The notes beneath the pieces are model-generated. The model was not told where the DNA came from. It searched no databases and saw only the letters and a list, made by a program, of their open reading frames with translations. The position numbers and the translations under genes were made by a program. Source: Pseudomonadota bacterium (GTDB taxonomy: Bacteria; Pseudomonadota; Alphaproteobacteria; Reyranellales; Reyranellaceae). From it: a stretch of DNA of 64,000 bases. The stretch spans positions 30,588 through 94,587 of the forward strand of contig JAFEFF010000174.1 in the NCBI GenBank assembly GCA_018240745.1, in the 5' to 3' direction. Shown here piece by piece: positions 55,038-63,977 of the stretch. Each line of letters begins with the position of its first letter. The stretch's first letter is position 1.

Positions 55038-55826
55038 GTGCCGCTTCTCTACGAAAAGCAGGGCCATACCGGCATCCTGACGCTGAGCCGTCCGCAGGCC
55101 CGCAACTGCTGGGGCCAGGACTATGCCGACGGGCTGCTGCGCCATCTCGACGAGGCGAACGACGACGATGACATCCGCTCGGTCATCCTGACCGGCGACG
55201 AGGCGGGCGGCGCGTTCTCCGCCGGCGCCAACCTGCGCGATCCCAACACCCACAACACGCGCTCGGCCGAGGCTTTCATCAAGCGCGTCGGCAAGGCGCG
55301 CAACTTCCCGTCCAATCTGGTGAGCGACTTCCCCAAGCCGGTAATCGCCGCGGTCAACGGCTATGCGATCGGCATCGGCTGCATCATCACCTTCTGCTGC
55401 GACCTGATCGTGGCGTCGGAGCGCGCCGAGTGGCGCCTGCCGCAGGTGGCGCTCGGCATCCTGCCGAACTACGGCGGCGCGACACGGCTCGCCCGCCACG
55501 TCGGCAAGGGCTCGGCCATGAAGGTGGCGATGGGGTTCCCGCTCAAGGCCGACGAGGCCTATCGCATCGGGCTCGCCCAGTGGCTGGTGCCGCACGACAA
55601 GCTGATGGAGCAGGCCCTCGCCGTCGCCGACCACATCGCCGGCCTGCCGCCGCTCGCCGTGCGCATGGTCAAGGAGTCGATGAACCGCGGCCAGGACATC
55701 CCCAACATCGCCGATGCCTCGCTGATCGACGCCTACCGCTTCATGGTGCTCGAGATGAGCGAGGACAAGACCGAGGCGCACGAGGCCTGGCGCGAACGCC
55801 GCAAGCCACGCTTCCGCGGGCGATAG
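55038..55826 (+). CDS. Enoyl-CoA hydratase/isomerase family protein
   Basis: A 262-residue crotonase. Oxyanion hole GGAFSAGANL (around 56-65) and AVNGYAIGIGCII (around 106-118); catalytic region LGILPNYGGATRLARHVG. Glutamates at the usual positions are partly replaced, so hydratase activity is not assured. GTG at 55038 follows a strong AGAGGAGGAGG site. Starts 20 bases after the persulfide dioxygenase. Confidence 0.88.
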   Translation: MPLLYEKQGHTGILTLSRPQARNCWGQDYADGLLRHLDEANDDDDIRSVILTGDEAGGAFSAGANLRDPNTHNTRSAEAFIKRVGKARNFPSNLVSDFPKPVIAAVNGYAIGIGCIITFCCDLIVASERAEWRLPQVALGILPNYGGATRLARHVGKGSAMKVAMGFPLKADEAYRIGLAQWLVPHDKLMEQALAVADHIAGLPPLAVRMVKESMNRGQDIPNIADASLIDAYRFMVLEMSEDKTEAHEAWRERRKPRFRGR

Positions 55827-55889
55827 ACGAGCGAGTCCAGGTATCCGGTCAGAGTGTAGTGACCGCGGCGGCGCCGGGTGTGCGGCGGC

Positions 55890-56981
55890 TCAGCTCTTCC
55901 AAGCTGCGGTGGCGCGCGCGCCGGGCGCCACCTCATCCTCCGTCGGAGACTTCACGTTCTGCATGTGCTGGTAGCGCTGGGCGGCGAACCACAGCGCGTA
56001 GTCACCCATCGTGATCGGCGGGTACTTCGGCGGATTGTCGACCGACTGGCACGACGGCAGGCACTCGATCAGGAAGTCGTGGTTGGGATCGCAGAAGAAC
56101 GGGATGGCGTAGCGCAGCACGCCGGAGACGTTGCGCACGCGGTGTGGCGTCGACAGGAATCGCTCGTTGGTCCAACGGTGCAGGATGTCGCCGCCGTTCA
56201 CCACGAAAGCGTCCTCGACATAGGGCGCGTCATGCCATTCGCCGTTCGGCAGGTTGATCGACAGACCCTGCACCTTGTTGGGCGGCAGCAGGGTCATGAA
56301 GCCGGAGTCGGTGTGCGGCACGAGGCTGGCGATCCTGTCGTCGGCCCCGTCGATCTGCGGATAGCGCGACTGGCGCAGGATGACGTGCGGCGTCTCGAAA
56401 TAGCGGTCGAAATGATCCTCCGGCAGGTCGAGCGCCAGCGCGTAGAGCCGCACCAGCTTGCGGCACAGCGCCTCCAGCGCGCTCATGTACTTCAGCGTCT
56501 GCTCGCGAAAGCCGGGCAGGTTCGCCGGCCACCGGTTCTGCACATGGAAGCGGCGGCCGGCGATCACGTTGGGATCGTTGGCGTCGCGCTCGCGCCGCAC
56601 GAAGAACGCCTCGTTCTGGCTGGGCTTCTTGCCTTGAGCGGCGGCGTTGGGCGGTGCCGTCTCGGGGATCGGCATGAAGCCGATCGTGTGCTCGTTGACC
56701 TCGACCTTGAGCTTCTCTTCCATCGGCTGGGCATGGAAGCGCGCCGCCTCGGCATACTGCGCCTCGATCAGCTCCTTCGGCACGCCATGGCCGGCGAGAT
56801 AGTAGAAGCCGACATTCTCGAATGCCCAGGCGAGCTCGGCCGCGGCCTTCTCGGCGGCGCCCGGCGTTCCGGCCAGGAAACCGGCGACATCGATCAGCGG
56901 GATCACGCCGCCGATCAGCACCGGCGGCGGAGCGGGGACGAGGGTGCGGGCAACGGTCTGGTCCAGGGCTGATTTTATCAC
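55890..56981 (-). CDS. Isopenicillin N synthase-type 2OG-Fe(II) oxygenase, paralogue
   Basis: A 363-residue relative of the oxygenase at 48160: IPLIDVAGFLAG, GFYYLAGHGVP, iron ligands H223 and D225 in VPHTDSGF and H280 in TPHR, and again RYAIPFF in place of RYS. The GTG start at 56981 gives an N-terminal extension of about 25 residues. Monocistronic on the minus strand, convergent with the crotonase gene. Confidence 0.85.
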   Translation of the reverse strand: MIKSALDQTVARTLVPAPPPVLIGGVIPLIDVAGFLAGTPGAAEKAAAELAWAFENVGFYYLAGHGVPKELIEAQYAEAARFHAQPMEEKLKVEVNEHTIGFMPIPETAPPNAAAQGKKPSQNEAFFVRRERDANDPNVIAGRRFHVQNRWPANLPGFREQTLKYMSALEALCRKLVRLYALALDLPEDHFDRYFETPHVILRQSRYPQIDGADDRIASLVPHTDSGFMTLLPPNKVQGLSINLPNGEWHDAPYVEDAFVVNGGDILHRWTNERFLSTPHRVRNVSGVLRYAIPFFCDPNHDFLIECLPSCQSVDNPPKYPPITMGDYALWFAAQRYQHMQNVKSPTEDEVAPGARATAAWKS

Positions 56982-57033
56982 GCCGGCCAGTTACGCCGGT
57001 AGGCCGAACCGCCAACGCAGGAAGGCCAGCACG

Positions 57034-57305
57034 TCAGCCGCGCTTGCGCAGACCGGCGGTCGAGCCGAACAGCATCAGGCTCTTCACCTTTTCCGGCGCC
57101 TTCATCGCCAGGTTCTGGGCGATGTAGCCTTCCCCCGAATTGCCGACGACGTGGCACGCCTCGACGCCGGGATGGACCAGGAGTTCCTCGACGTCGGCCA
57201 TCAGGCGGGCCATGTCGAGCGTCGAGGACTCCGGCGGCACCTGCGAGGCGCCGTGGCCGCGCAGGTCGAGCCGCACCACGACGGCGTAGCGCTGGCGCCG
57301 GCTCT
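57034..57305 (-). pseudogene. Alpha/beta hydrolase remnant
   Basis: Reading RRQRYAVVVRLDLRGHG through to LMLFGSTAGLRKRG gives the middle of an alpha/beta hydrolase, with no N-terminal beta-sheet, oxyanion loop or C-terminal Asp/His region. The nucleophile elbow is GNSGEG rather than GxSxG. Its upstream end is the 180-bp repeat at 57306, and the expected N-terminal half is not found beyond it in frame. It is therefore a broken gene, probably cut by the repeat. Confidence 0.7.
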
Positions 57306-57484
57306 GTCTTCCTCCCTGCGCGAAGCGGGGAGGTGTCAGCGTCATACGCTGACGGAGGGGTCAGGGGTAACAGCACGGCCGCTGCTTCTGACCCTCCGTC
57401 GCGGATAGAGCTGTCACGCGAAGCGTGAAATGCTGACGCGCCACCTCCCCGCGCTGCGCGCAGGGAGGAATCCTGAGGGGCGTG
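57306..57484. repeat. 180-bp dispersed repeat, copy 2 (inverted relative to copy 1)
   Basis: The reverse complement matches 45144-45323 with few differences: CACGCCCCTCAGGATTCC at the right end and GTCTTCCTCCCTGCGCG at the left. The element adjoins the hydrolase remnant and lies 12 kb from copy 1 in opposite orientation. Confidence 0.88.
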
Positions 57485-57572
57485 CGGCGCGAGTCGACCG
57501 CCATGCGGTACTCTCCCCCAAGGTCGTCGAAAACGCTGGCAGCGGCCTTGGGCACTGTCAAACTGCGTGGCC

Positions 57573-58637
57573 ATGATCGTCGATCGCATCGAACCCATCG
57601 CGCTTCGCATTCCCGCGGCCGGCGGCAACACGCTCTGCCTCACCATGAGCCGCGTCGTGACGCGCGAGGGTGTCGAGGGCTACGGCGAATGCCTGTCGCT
57701 GCGACCGCCGATGCAGCGGGCGCTCTACGCCACCATCCGCGACGCGATCGCGCCACACTATGTCGGCAAGTCGATCGACGATCGCGAGGCGCTGAACCTT
57801 GCGGCCCGCAAGCGCTTCGCGAGCTTCGGCCGTGCCGGCACGGTGCTCAACGCGCTGGCCTCGGTCGACATCGCATTGTGGGACATCGCCGGCAAGGTGG
57901 CGAACAAACCGGTGTCGGCGCTGCTGGGCGGCGCCCGGCGCGCCCGCGTGCCGGTGATGGCAAGCCTCGACAAGTACGACGATACCAGGCGCACGCGGGC
58001 GCGAGTCGAGGAGGCGCTGGCGGCCGGCGTGGCGGCAGTGAAGGTGCACGAGCATCGGCTCGAGGTCGCCGAGGAATCGCGCCGTGTCGTTCCGGCGGCG
58101 ATGCCTTACGTCGTCGATTGCAACAATGCCCATACTGTGGCCGATGTCCGGCGCGACGAGAAGCGCTGGGCGGCGATGAATCTCATGTTCCTCGAGGACC
58201 CGCTGTGGCCGCCCGAGGAGCTGCTGTCGATGCCGGCGATGCCCGGCATCACCGTGGGCATGGGCGCCGATCTCGGTTCGGCCGAGCAGATGGCGCTCTA
58301 CACCAGGGCACCGCCGATCGGTGTGCTGCAGCCCGACGTCTGCATGCTGGGCGGCCTGTCCGAAGCCAAACGCGCACTGGCCGTGCTGGCCGCGGCGAAG
58401 AAGACCGCTGCCCCGCATACGCCATTCGTCGGCCCTGCGGCACTCGCCTCGCTGCACATGCTCGCGGTCGCGGAAGGCGAGGGCTACTTCGCCACCGTCG
58501 AGGCCGACGATTCGATGGACCCCTACGGCTTCGGCCACACCCGCTGGAAGGCCTCGCTCGACGTGCCGACCGGCCCGGGCCTCGGCTTCGATCCCGATCC
58601 GGGCTTTCTCGACCGGTACGACTATGCGAAGGAGTGA
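57573..58637 (+). CDS. Mandelate racemase/muconate lactonizing enzyme family protein, second
   Basis: A 354-residue enolase-superfamily protein: metal ligands in VVDCNNAH (D), MFLEDPLW (E) and GADLGSAEQ; catalytic His in APHTPFVGP. The usual KxK is KVH here (AAVKVHEH), so one base is changed. ATG at 57573; GTG at 57567 is the alternative. Substrate unknown. Divergent from the hydrolase remnant and repeat. Confidence 0.8.
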   Translation: MIVDRIEPIALRIPAAGGNTLCLTMSRVVTREGVEGYGECLSLRPPMQRALYATIRDAIAPHYVGKSIDDREALNLAARKRFASFGRAGTVLNALASVDIALWDIAGKVANKPVSALLGGARRARVPVMASLDKYDDTRRTRARVEEALAAGVAAVKVHEHRLEVAEESRRVVPAAMPYVVDCNNAHTVADVRRDEKRWAAMNLMFLEDPLWPPEELLSMPAMPGITVGMGADLGSAEQMALYTRAPPIGVLQPDVCMLGGLSEAKRALAVLAAAKKTAAPHTPFVGPAALASLHMLAVAEGEGYFATVEADDSMDPYGFGHTRWKASLDVPTGPGLGFDPDPGFLDRYDYAKE

Positions 58638-58660
58638 GCGAGGGCGATCGCCCTCATATT

Positions 58661-58752
58661 CCTCTCCCCCGCTAGGGGGAGAGGCTAGGTGAGGGGGCTG
58701 CGCAAGATGCCTGTAACCCCCTCACCCCACCTCTCCCCCTCGCGGGGGAGAG
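58661..58752. repeat. C/G-rich palindromic repeat
   Basis: CCTCTCCCCCGCTAGGGGGA at the left is mirrored by CTCCCCCTCGCGGGGGAGAGG-like sequence on the right, with GGTGAGGGGG/CCCCCTCACC between, separated by about 18 bases. It is an intergenic palindrome between the MR/MLE and SDR genes. Confidence 0.75.
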
Positions 58753-58773
58753 GAGAATGAACGGAGGACTCTG

Positions 58774-59544
58774 ATGCCATCGCCGCTTTTCGACCTCACC
58801 GGCAAGGTCGCCGTCGTCACCGGCTCGAGCAAGGGCATCGGCAAGGCGATCGCCATGCATCTCGCGCTCGCCGGCGCCCGGGTCGTGGTGTCGTCGCGCA
58901 AGGCGCCGGTCTGCGAGGAGGCCGCCGCCGAGATCCGCAAGGCCGGCGGCGACGCCACGGTCATCCCCTGCAACATCTCCGACAAGGCGCAGGTCGAGAA
59001 GCTGATCGCCGGGACGAGGAAGCAGGTCGGGCCGGTCGACGTGCTGGTCTGCAACGCCGCGTCGAACCCGTATTACGGGCCGAACGAGAAGCTGCCGGAC
59101 GAAGTGTTCATGAAGGTGATGCAGAACAACATCCTCTCGAACATGTGGCTGATCAACCAGTGCCTGCCCGACATGCGCGCCAGGAAGGACGGCTCGATCA
59201 TGATCGTGTCGTCGATCGGCGGGGTGCGGGCGAGCACGGTGATCGGCGCCTACTGCATCTCCAAGGCGGCCGACATGCAGCTCGCGCGCAACCTCGCGGC
59301 CGAGTACGGGCCCGACAACATCCGCGTGAACACCATCGCGCCCGGCCTGATCGTCACCGACTTTGCGCGCGCGCTCTACGAGGACCCGGCGAAGCGCGCG
59401 GCGCGGGAGCAGGCGACGCCGCTGCGTCGCCTTGGCCAGCCCGACGACATCGCGGGTCTCGCGGTGCTGCTGGCCGGCAAGGCGGGAGCCTTCATCACCG
59501 GCCAGACATTGATCGCCGACGGCGGCACCTGCAGCGGGGGCTGA
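58774..59544 (+). CDS. Short-chain dehydrogenase/reductase
   Basis: A 256-residue classical SDR: cofactor motif TGSSKGIGKA at about 17-26, NAAS at about 92-95, catalytic Ser in VSSIGG and the Tyr-Lys pair in YCISK, with APGLIVTDFA and GQTLIADGG at the end. Substrate unknown. Preceded by a palindromic repeat; ATG follows GGAGGACTCTG. Confidence 0.9.
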   Translation: MPSPLFDLTGKVAVVTGSSKGIGKAIAMHLALAGARVVVSSRKAPVCEEAAAEIRKAGGDATVIPCNISDKAQVEKLIAGTRKQVGPVDVLVCNAASNPYYGPNEKLPDEVFMKVMQNNILSNMWLINQCLPDMRARKDGSIMIVSSIGGVRASTVIGAYCISKAADMQLARNLAAEYGPDNIRVNTIAPGLIVTDFARALYEDPAKRAAREQATPLRRLGQPDDIAGLAVLLAGKAGAFITGQTLIADGGTCSGG

Positions 59545-59683
59545 TCCTCCCGGATTCAATTTTTTGTGAGCCGGTACCGATCTTCGCCGTGAGCTGCTGA
59601 TCGCCGGACGATTGCGCGAAGTCGCCGATTGATCCACTATCGATCCGTGCATGCGGGGGCATGCGGGCGAAAGGGGGGATGCT

Positions 59684-60931
59684 TTGGCGTCATGGGCTCT
59701 TGCGCGCGCATCGCGGGTTGCCGTCCTGGTGTCGGTGCTCGTCCTCTCGGGATGCGCCGGATATGCACCGAATTTCAACCTTCTGGCGAGTGGCCCGAGC
59801 CCTGTGCTCGACGCGACCGTGCAGCAGGCGGCCGCCGACAATCAGCAACAGGTCGTCATCCAAATCAGCCGGATGGCAGGCCTGGGTCCGAGGGAACCGG
59901 CAACGCCGGCCGAATGGCAGGCGTTCGTCGTCGCCGCGATGACCCGGGGGCGCATCGAGTGCAACGCCTATCTCACCGAGATCATGAAGCTCGAGGAGCA
60001 CCGCCGCACGGTGAACTCCCAGCTCGGGCTGTTCGGGGCCGCCACGGCCGGCATCCTCGGCCTGTCCGGAGCCGCCAGCCAGGCGATCGCCATCACGGCG
60101 ATCGCGTTCGGCCTGGCGCAGGGGACAGTCGATAACATCACGACCGGCTTGCTGTATTCGCTGGGCGCCGAGCCGGTCTCGGCCCTGATCACCAACCTGC
60201 GTGCGGCCTACATCCAGGGACTGAACCAGTCTTCATGGCAGGACCGGGCGAGCGCCTTTGCGACGATTTACGGCTACCTCGAGCTGTGCACGCCGGTCGT
60301 CCTCCGCGAGAAGATCAAGACAGCCGTCACGGTCGCGACACCGGCCGCGACCGACGCGAGCCCGCTCGGCGCGCCGCACGTGACGCTCATTCCGAGCGCC
60401 CGGACGCCCATCGTGGTGCCACCGGCGCCGCCGCGGCAGCCCCTCACCGATCCGCGCGAAAGAGGGGTGACCTCCGCCATGATCCGCGACATTCAGCAGA
60501 CGCTATGTGTCGCCGTCGATGGCGACGCCGGCGGATTGCCCGGGTCGAAAACCAGCAACACGCGACGCGCTATTCGCGAATTCCAATCCGCCCTTGGCAG
60601 TGGCGATCCGGACACGGCGAATGATTTGCTGACGTCGTCGAGGTTGAGTCAGGCTGCGGATCTGGCGCGCGACGCCAGCGGCTCTGTCACGACGTGCAAG
60701 GCGCGCGGACTCGAGACTGCCTTCGAACTGGGCGCGTTCGGAATGGGGGACGCAGCGGCACAAAGGAGGCAGGTCCTGCTCTATCAGGGCCAGATCAACA
60801 AGAAGCTGCCTGCGGACAAGCAGATCACCCTCGACGGCAACCTGACGACGCTTCATGCGGCGGTCGGTGCGTTGAGAAATGATGGCCGTACGTCGATCGA
60901 CCATGCCTTTTTCGTCGAACTCTTCAAATAA
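59684..60931 (+). CDS. Lipoprotein of unknown function with C-terminal PG-binding-like region
   Basis: A 415-residue protein with a lipobox VLSGC about 24 residues after the TTG start, which follows AGGGGGG; an in-frame ATG at 59651 would add 11 residues. The middle contains hydrophobic small-residue stretches (LFGAATAGILGLSGAASQAIAITAIAFGLA). After a proline-rich linker the C-terminal third (from IRDIQQTLC) looks like a peptidoglycan-binding-type helix bundle (RRAIREFQSALG). I do not recognise the family. The adjoining murein-hydrolase-like gene starts 12 bases downstream. Confidence 0.65.
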   Translation: MASWALARASRVAVLVSVLVLSGCAGYAPNFNLLASGPSPVLDATVQQAAADNQQQVVIQISRMAGLGPREPATPAEWQAFVVAAMTRGRIECNAYLTEIMKLEEHRRTVNSQLGLFGAATAGILGLSGAASQAIAITAIAFGLAQGTVDNITTGLLYSLGAEPVSALITNLRAAYIQGLNQSSWQDRASAFATIYGYLELCTPVVLREKIKTAVTVATPAATDASPLGAPHVTLIPSARTPIVVPPAPPRQPLTDPRERGVTSAMIRDIQQTLCVAVDGDAGGLPGSKTSNTRRAIREFQSALGSGDPDTANDLLTSSRLSQAADLARDASGSVTTCKARGLETAFELGAFGMGDAAAQRRQVLLYQGQINKKLPADKQITLDGNLTTLHAAVGALRNDGRTSIDHAFFVELFK

Positions 60932-60943
60932 CGGAGAGCCGTC

Positions 60944-62179
60944 ATGACGATTACCACGAGAGCTGAAATCGTCAGGGACAACCCAAGGGGCGCGCCGCTG
61001 TTTTCCGTGGACGAGGGCGAGGCGGTAAACATCCGGGGAGCCAGGGACGACTGGGTGAACGTGGAGTTCCCGCAACGTCCGCCGGAGACGCTGAAAGGAT
61101 GGCTGCCGAAAGATGCCGTGGGCGATGGTGCCGCGGCAGTGGCCGCGATCAAGAAGCAGGATTTCGCCCGGAGGATCGCCTTCGAGCAGGGGCGCGTCCT
61201 GGTCCAGGGCCACTATCTGGCGGCAATCGCCCAGCTTCGCTCGAAGCTCGCCGATGGCAAGGCGGGTGGCGAGCTCGGGATCTACCGGATATTGCCGGAT
61301 GAGTGGACGGCGGATTGGAGCAACAAGTCCTTCGGAGTCAGCCTGCCCCAGGATCCGATCAACAACTGGCGCGACCAGGCATCCCATTTCGCCCTGATGG
61401 CGCGCGCTGCCCAGACCGGGGTGATGAAGGCCAAGGATGTCACCTACGTCGACCTTTACCTTGCACAACTGGTCGGCGTGCCGGCGTTCAAACTGTTGAA
61501 GGCGACGGCGAGCATGTCGGTCGAAGCCGCGCTCGACACGGTCGGTCCGACTCAACTTCCGGCGGGCAACAGCTCGACGAAGCAAATCCTGGAGCGATAC
61601 AAGCCCCTGCTTCAGAAAGACGGGGTGCCCGCAACGGGTGCAGAGGCAGCCAAGCAGATCGAGACGGCGCTCGACCAGGCGCTCGACGACACGAGAGAGC
61701 TGTTCCCTCAGAAGGGGCCCGCCAAGGACGTGAAGCCCATCGCCGGGGCGGGGGCAGACGTGGAATCCGGCGTCGCCGGTGTCGGCGCCGTGACTGGTCG
61801 CAGCGACATGGCCAGGCTGATCGTCGAATCGTTTGCCAAGGCAGGCTACAACCAGATTCAGCAGATCGCCGCGCTCGCCAATGCCATCGAAGAATCGGGG
61901 CTCGATCCGACCGTCAAGGCGGCGGGAGACGAGCAGAGCTTCGGCCTGTTCCAGATCAACCTGAGGGGCGTGGGCGTGGGTCAGAATCCCGAGGACCTCA
62001 AGAACCCACAGTTCAATACCGATCTGATCATCAGGGAGGCGAACAAGACCGGCCTGAAGAATGCGGCGACCCTGGAGGAGGCCGTGCGGATCTTCGTCAC
62101 GGAGATCGAGCGTCCGGCGGATCAGCGGACGGCCATCGCCAAACGCCTCGCCACCGCCCAGAAGCTGATGGTGGCCTGA
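60944..62179 (+). CDS. SH3-like protein with C-terminal lysozyme/transglycosylase-like domain
   Basis: A 411-residue protein. N-terminal SH3-like domain (about 5-57; AVNIRGARDDWVNVEFP and GWLPKDAV). The middle is unrecognised. The C-terminal region (288-411) resembles phage-tail lysozymes or lytic transglycosylases: ALANAIEESGLDPTVKAAGDEQSFGLFQIN, with E316/E317 and GLFQIN as the catalytic core. No signal peptide or membrane helix is visible although murein is the expected substrate. It follows the lipoprotein gene (12 bases) with GGAGAGCC before ATG. Confidence 0.65.
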   Translation: MTITTRAEIVRDNPRGAPLFSVDEGEAVNIRGARDDWVNVEFPQRPPETLKGWLPKDAVGDGAAAVAAIKKQDFARRIAFEQGRVLVQGHYLAAIAQLRSKLADGKAGGELGIYRILPDEWTADWSNKSFGVSLPQDPINNWRDQASHFALMARAAQTGVMKAKDVTYVDLYLAQLVGVPAFKLLKATASMSVEAALDTVGPTQLPAGNSSTKQILERYKPLLQKDGVPATGAEAAKQIETALDQALDDTRELFPQKGPAKDVKPIAGAGADVESGVAGVGAVTGRSDMARLIVESFAKAGYNQIQQIAALANAIEESGLDPTVKAAGDEQSFGLFQINLRGVGVGQNPEDLKNPQFNTDLIIREANKTGLKNAATLEEAVRIFVTEIERPADQRTAIAKRLATAQKLMVA

Positions 62180-62182
62180 TCT

Positions 62183-62923
62183 TCAGGCTGTCTTGCGAAA
62201 CGTCACCACCAGCACGTCGCGATGGGCGGGCTGGGCCGGATTTTCCGGCTCGACCGGGGTGACGCCATGGTAGCAGCGGGCATCGTCGACCAGTGCGCTG
62301 TCGAGCGGGTCGGTCAGGGTGAAGCTGCCGAGGGTGCGCTTGTCGAGGTCGTGGATCGTGGTCGTGCCGCTGCGGATGTTGCGGCGGTCGACCATCATCA
62401 CCAGCACGTAGTCGACGCCGTCGCGATGCATGCCTTCGGGTGTCGGCTTGCCGTTCTCGCCGCGTCGCGCCTCGATGCGGAACTGGTGGACCTCGATGTG
62501 CCAGCGCTCGGTCTCGGGGGCCAGCCGGCCGAACAGGGCGCGGCAATATTCGAGGATGGTGCGCATGGTGGCGCCGTCGCCGATTGCCGGTGTAATCGGC
62601 TCGAACCAGCGCTCGATGCCGCCGTTCAGCGTGTTGTAGTCGAGGCTCTGATAGTGCGGCCGGTGGGGGCCGCGCTCGATCGCGCCGTGCCTGCCGGCGC
62701 TCCAGACGCCGAAGCGGCGGCGGCGATAGCGGCCGCCGTCGGCCATGTAGGTGTCGGTGAGGAGATCGTTCCAGCTTGCGGCGAAGGCCGGCCAGTCCGC
62801 CAGCGTGCCGAAGCGGCCGAGCGCGGTGCGCATGGCGGAGGCCTCGACGAAGGCATAGCCCGCGCGAGCAATGCCGTCGCGGATGCCCGTGGCGTTCTGC
62901 AGTCCGGTACCGATTTCACTCAT
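62183..62923 (-). CDS. 2OG-Fe dioxygenase family protein (PF10014-like)
   Basis: A 246-residue protein resembling the family that includes L-isoleucine hydroxylase IDO and BsmA. Iron ligands H166 and D168 are in MHRDGVDYV and H219 is in CYHGVTPV, with AHRDVLVVTFR as 2OG-binding end. May hydroxylate a free amino acid. It converges with the lysozyme-like gene (three bases). The upstream region carries no clear promoter. Confidence 0.78.
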   Translation of the reverse strand: MSEIGTGLQNATGIRDGIARAGYAFVEASAMRTALGRFGTLADWPAFAASWNDLLTDTYMADGGRYRRRRFGVWSAGRHGAIERGPHRPHYQSLDYNTLNGGIERWFEPITPAIGDGATMRTILEYCRALFGRLAPETERWHIEVHQFRIEARRGENGKPTPEGMHRDGVDYVLVMMVDRRNIRSGTTTIHDLDKRTLGSFTLTDPLDSALVDDARCYHGVTPVEPENPAQPAHRDVLVVTFRKTA

Positions 62924-63092
62924 ATGAACACCCTATCATCGGCAGGCCCTTGTGCGGCAAGCAGCCGGCATGAAGGATTCTATGGTTGGCATGCGCCGCG
63001 GGTTCCGGGGCACCATACGGTCCCGAAGGAACCGGACTGGGGACGCTTCCTCAATCTGGGCCATGCAGGACGAGCAAGGATGGGGGGAAGCG

Positions 63093-63977
63093 ATGCCTTA
63101 CGCGACGACCGACGACGGCGTGAAGCTCCATTACGAGGAGGTGGGCAGCGGCACGCCGATCGTGTTCGTGCACGAGTTCGCCGCCGACCATCGCTCGTGG
63201 GAGGCGCAGATGCGCTTCTTCGGCCAGCGCCATCGCTGCATCACCTACAGCGCGCGCGGCTATCCGCCGTCCGACATCCCGGAGAAGCCGACCAGCTACA
63301 GCCAGGACCGCGCGACCGACGACATCCTGTCGGTGATGAAGCACCTCGGGCTCGACAAGGCGCACGTGGTCGGCCTGTCGATGGGCGGGTTCGCGTCGCT
63401 GCATTTCGGCCTGCGCCATCCCGCGCACGCGCTGTCGCTGGTGGTGGCGGGCGTCGGCTACGGCGCCGAGCGCGACCAGCAGGCGAAGTTCCGCGCCGAG
63501 GTCGAGGTGGTGGCGAAGTCGCTGCTGAGCGAGGGCATGAAGTCGTTCGCCGAGAAATACGCCTACGGCCCGACGCGCGTGCAGTTCGAGAACAAGGACC
63601 CGCGTGGCTTCGCCCAGTTCAAGAAGGAGCTGGGCGAGCACTCCGCGCTGGGCTCGGCCAACACCCAGATCGGCTGCCAGGGCCAGCGCCCGTCGCTCTA
63701 CGACCTGGTCGAGGGCATGCGCAGGATGACCACGCCGACGCTGATCCTGACCGGCGACGAGGACTGGCCGTGCCTGACGCCGGCGGTGCTGATGAAGCGC
63801 GAGATCCCGACCTCGGCGCTGGCGGTGATGCCCAACTGCGGCCACACCATCAACCTCGAGGACCCCGATCAGTTCAACCGCATCGTCAACGAGTTCATCG
63901 TCCAGGTCGAAACCGGCCGCTGGCCCAAACGCGACCCGCGGGCCATGGCCAATTCGATCACCGGGATGAAGACCTGA
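63093..63977 (+). CDS. Alpha/beta hydrolase
   Basis: A 294-residue enzyme with oxyanion loop VFVHEFAADHRSW, nucleophile S96 in VVGLSMGGFASL, acid in LTGDEDWPC and catalytic H in NCGHTINLEDPD. It belongs to the haloperoxidase/ester hydrolase group. ATG at 63093 with GGGGGAAG six bases upstream; the frame extension upstream has no homology. Intact, unlike the remnant at 57034. The final 23 bases of the window after its stop show nothing. Confidence 0.88.
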   Translation: MPYATTDDGVKLHYEEVGSGTPIVFVHEFAADHRSWEAQMRFFGQRHRCITYSARGYPPSDIPEKPTSYSQDRATDDILSVMKHLGLDKAHVVGLSMGGFASLHFGLRHPAHALSLVVAGVGYGAERDQQAKFRAEVEVVAKSLLSEGMKSFAEKYAYGPTRVQFENKDPRGFAQFKKELGEHSALGSANTQIGCQGQRPSLYDLVEGMRRMTTPTLILTGDEDWPCLTPAVLMKREIPTSALAVMPNCGHTINLEDPDQFNRIVNEFIVQVETGRWPKRDPRAMANSITGMKT

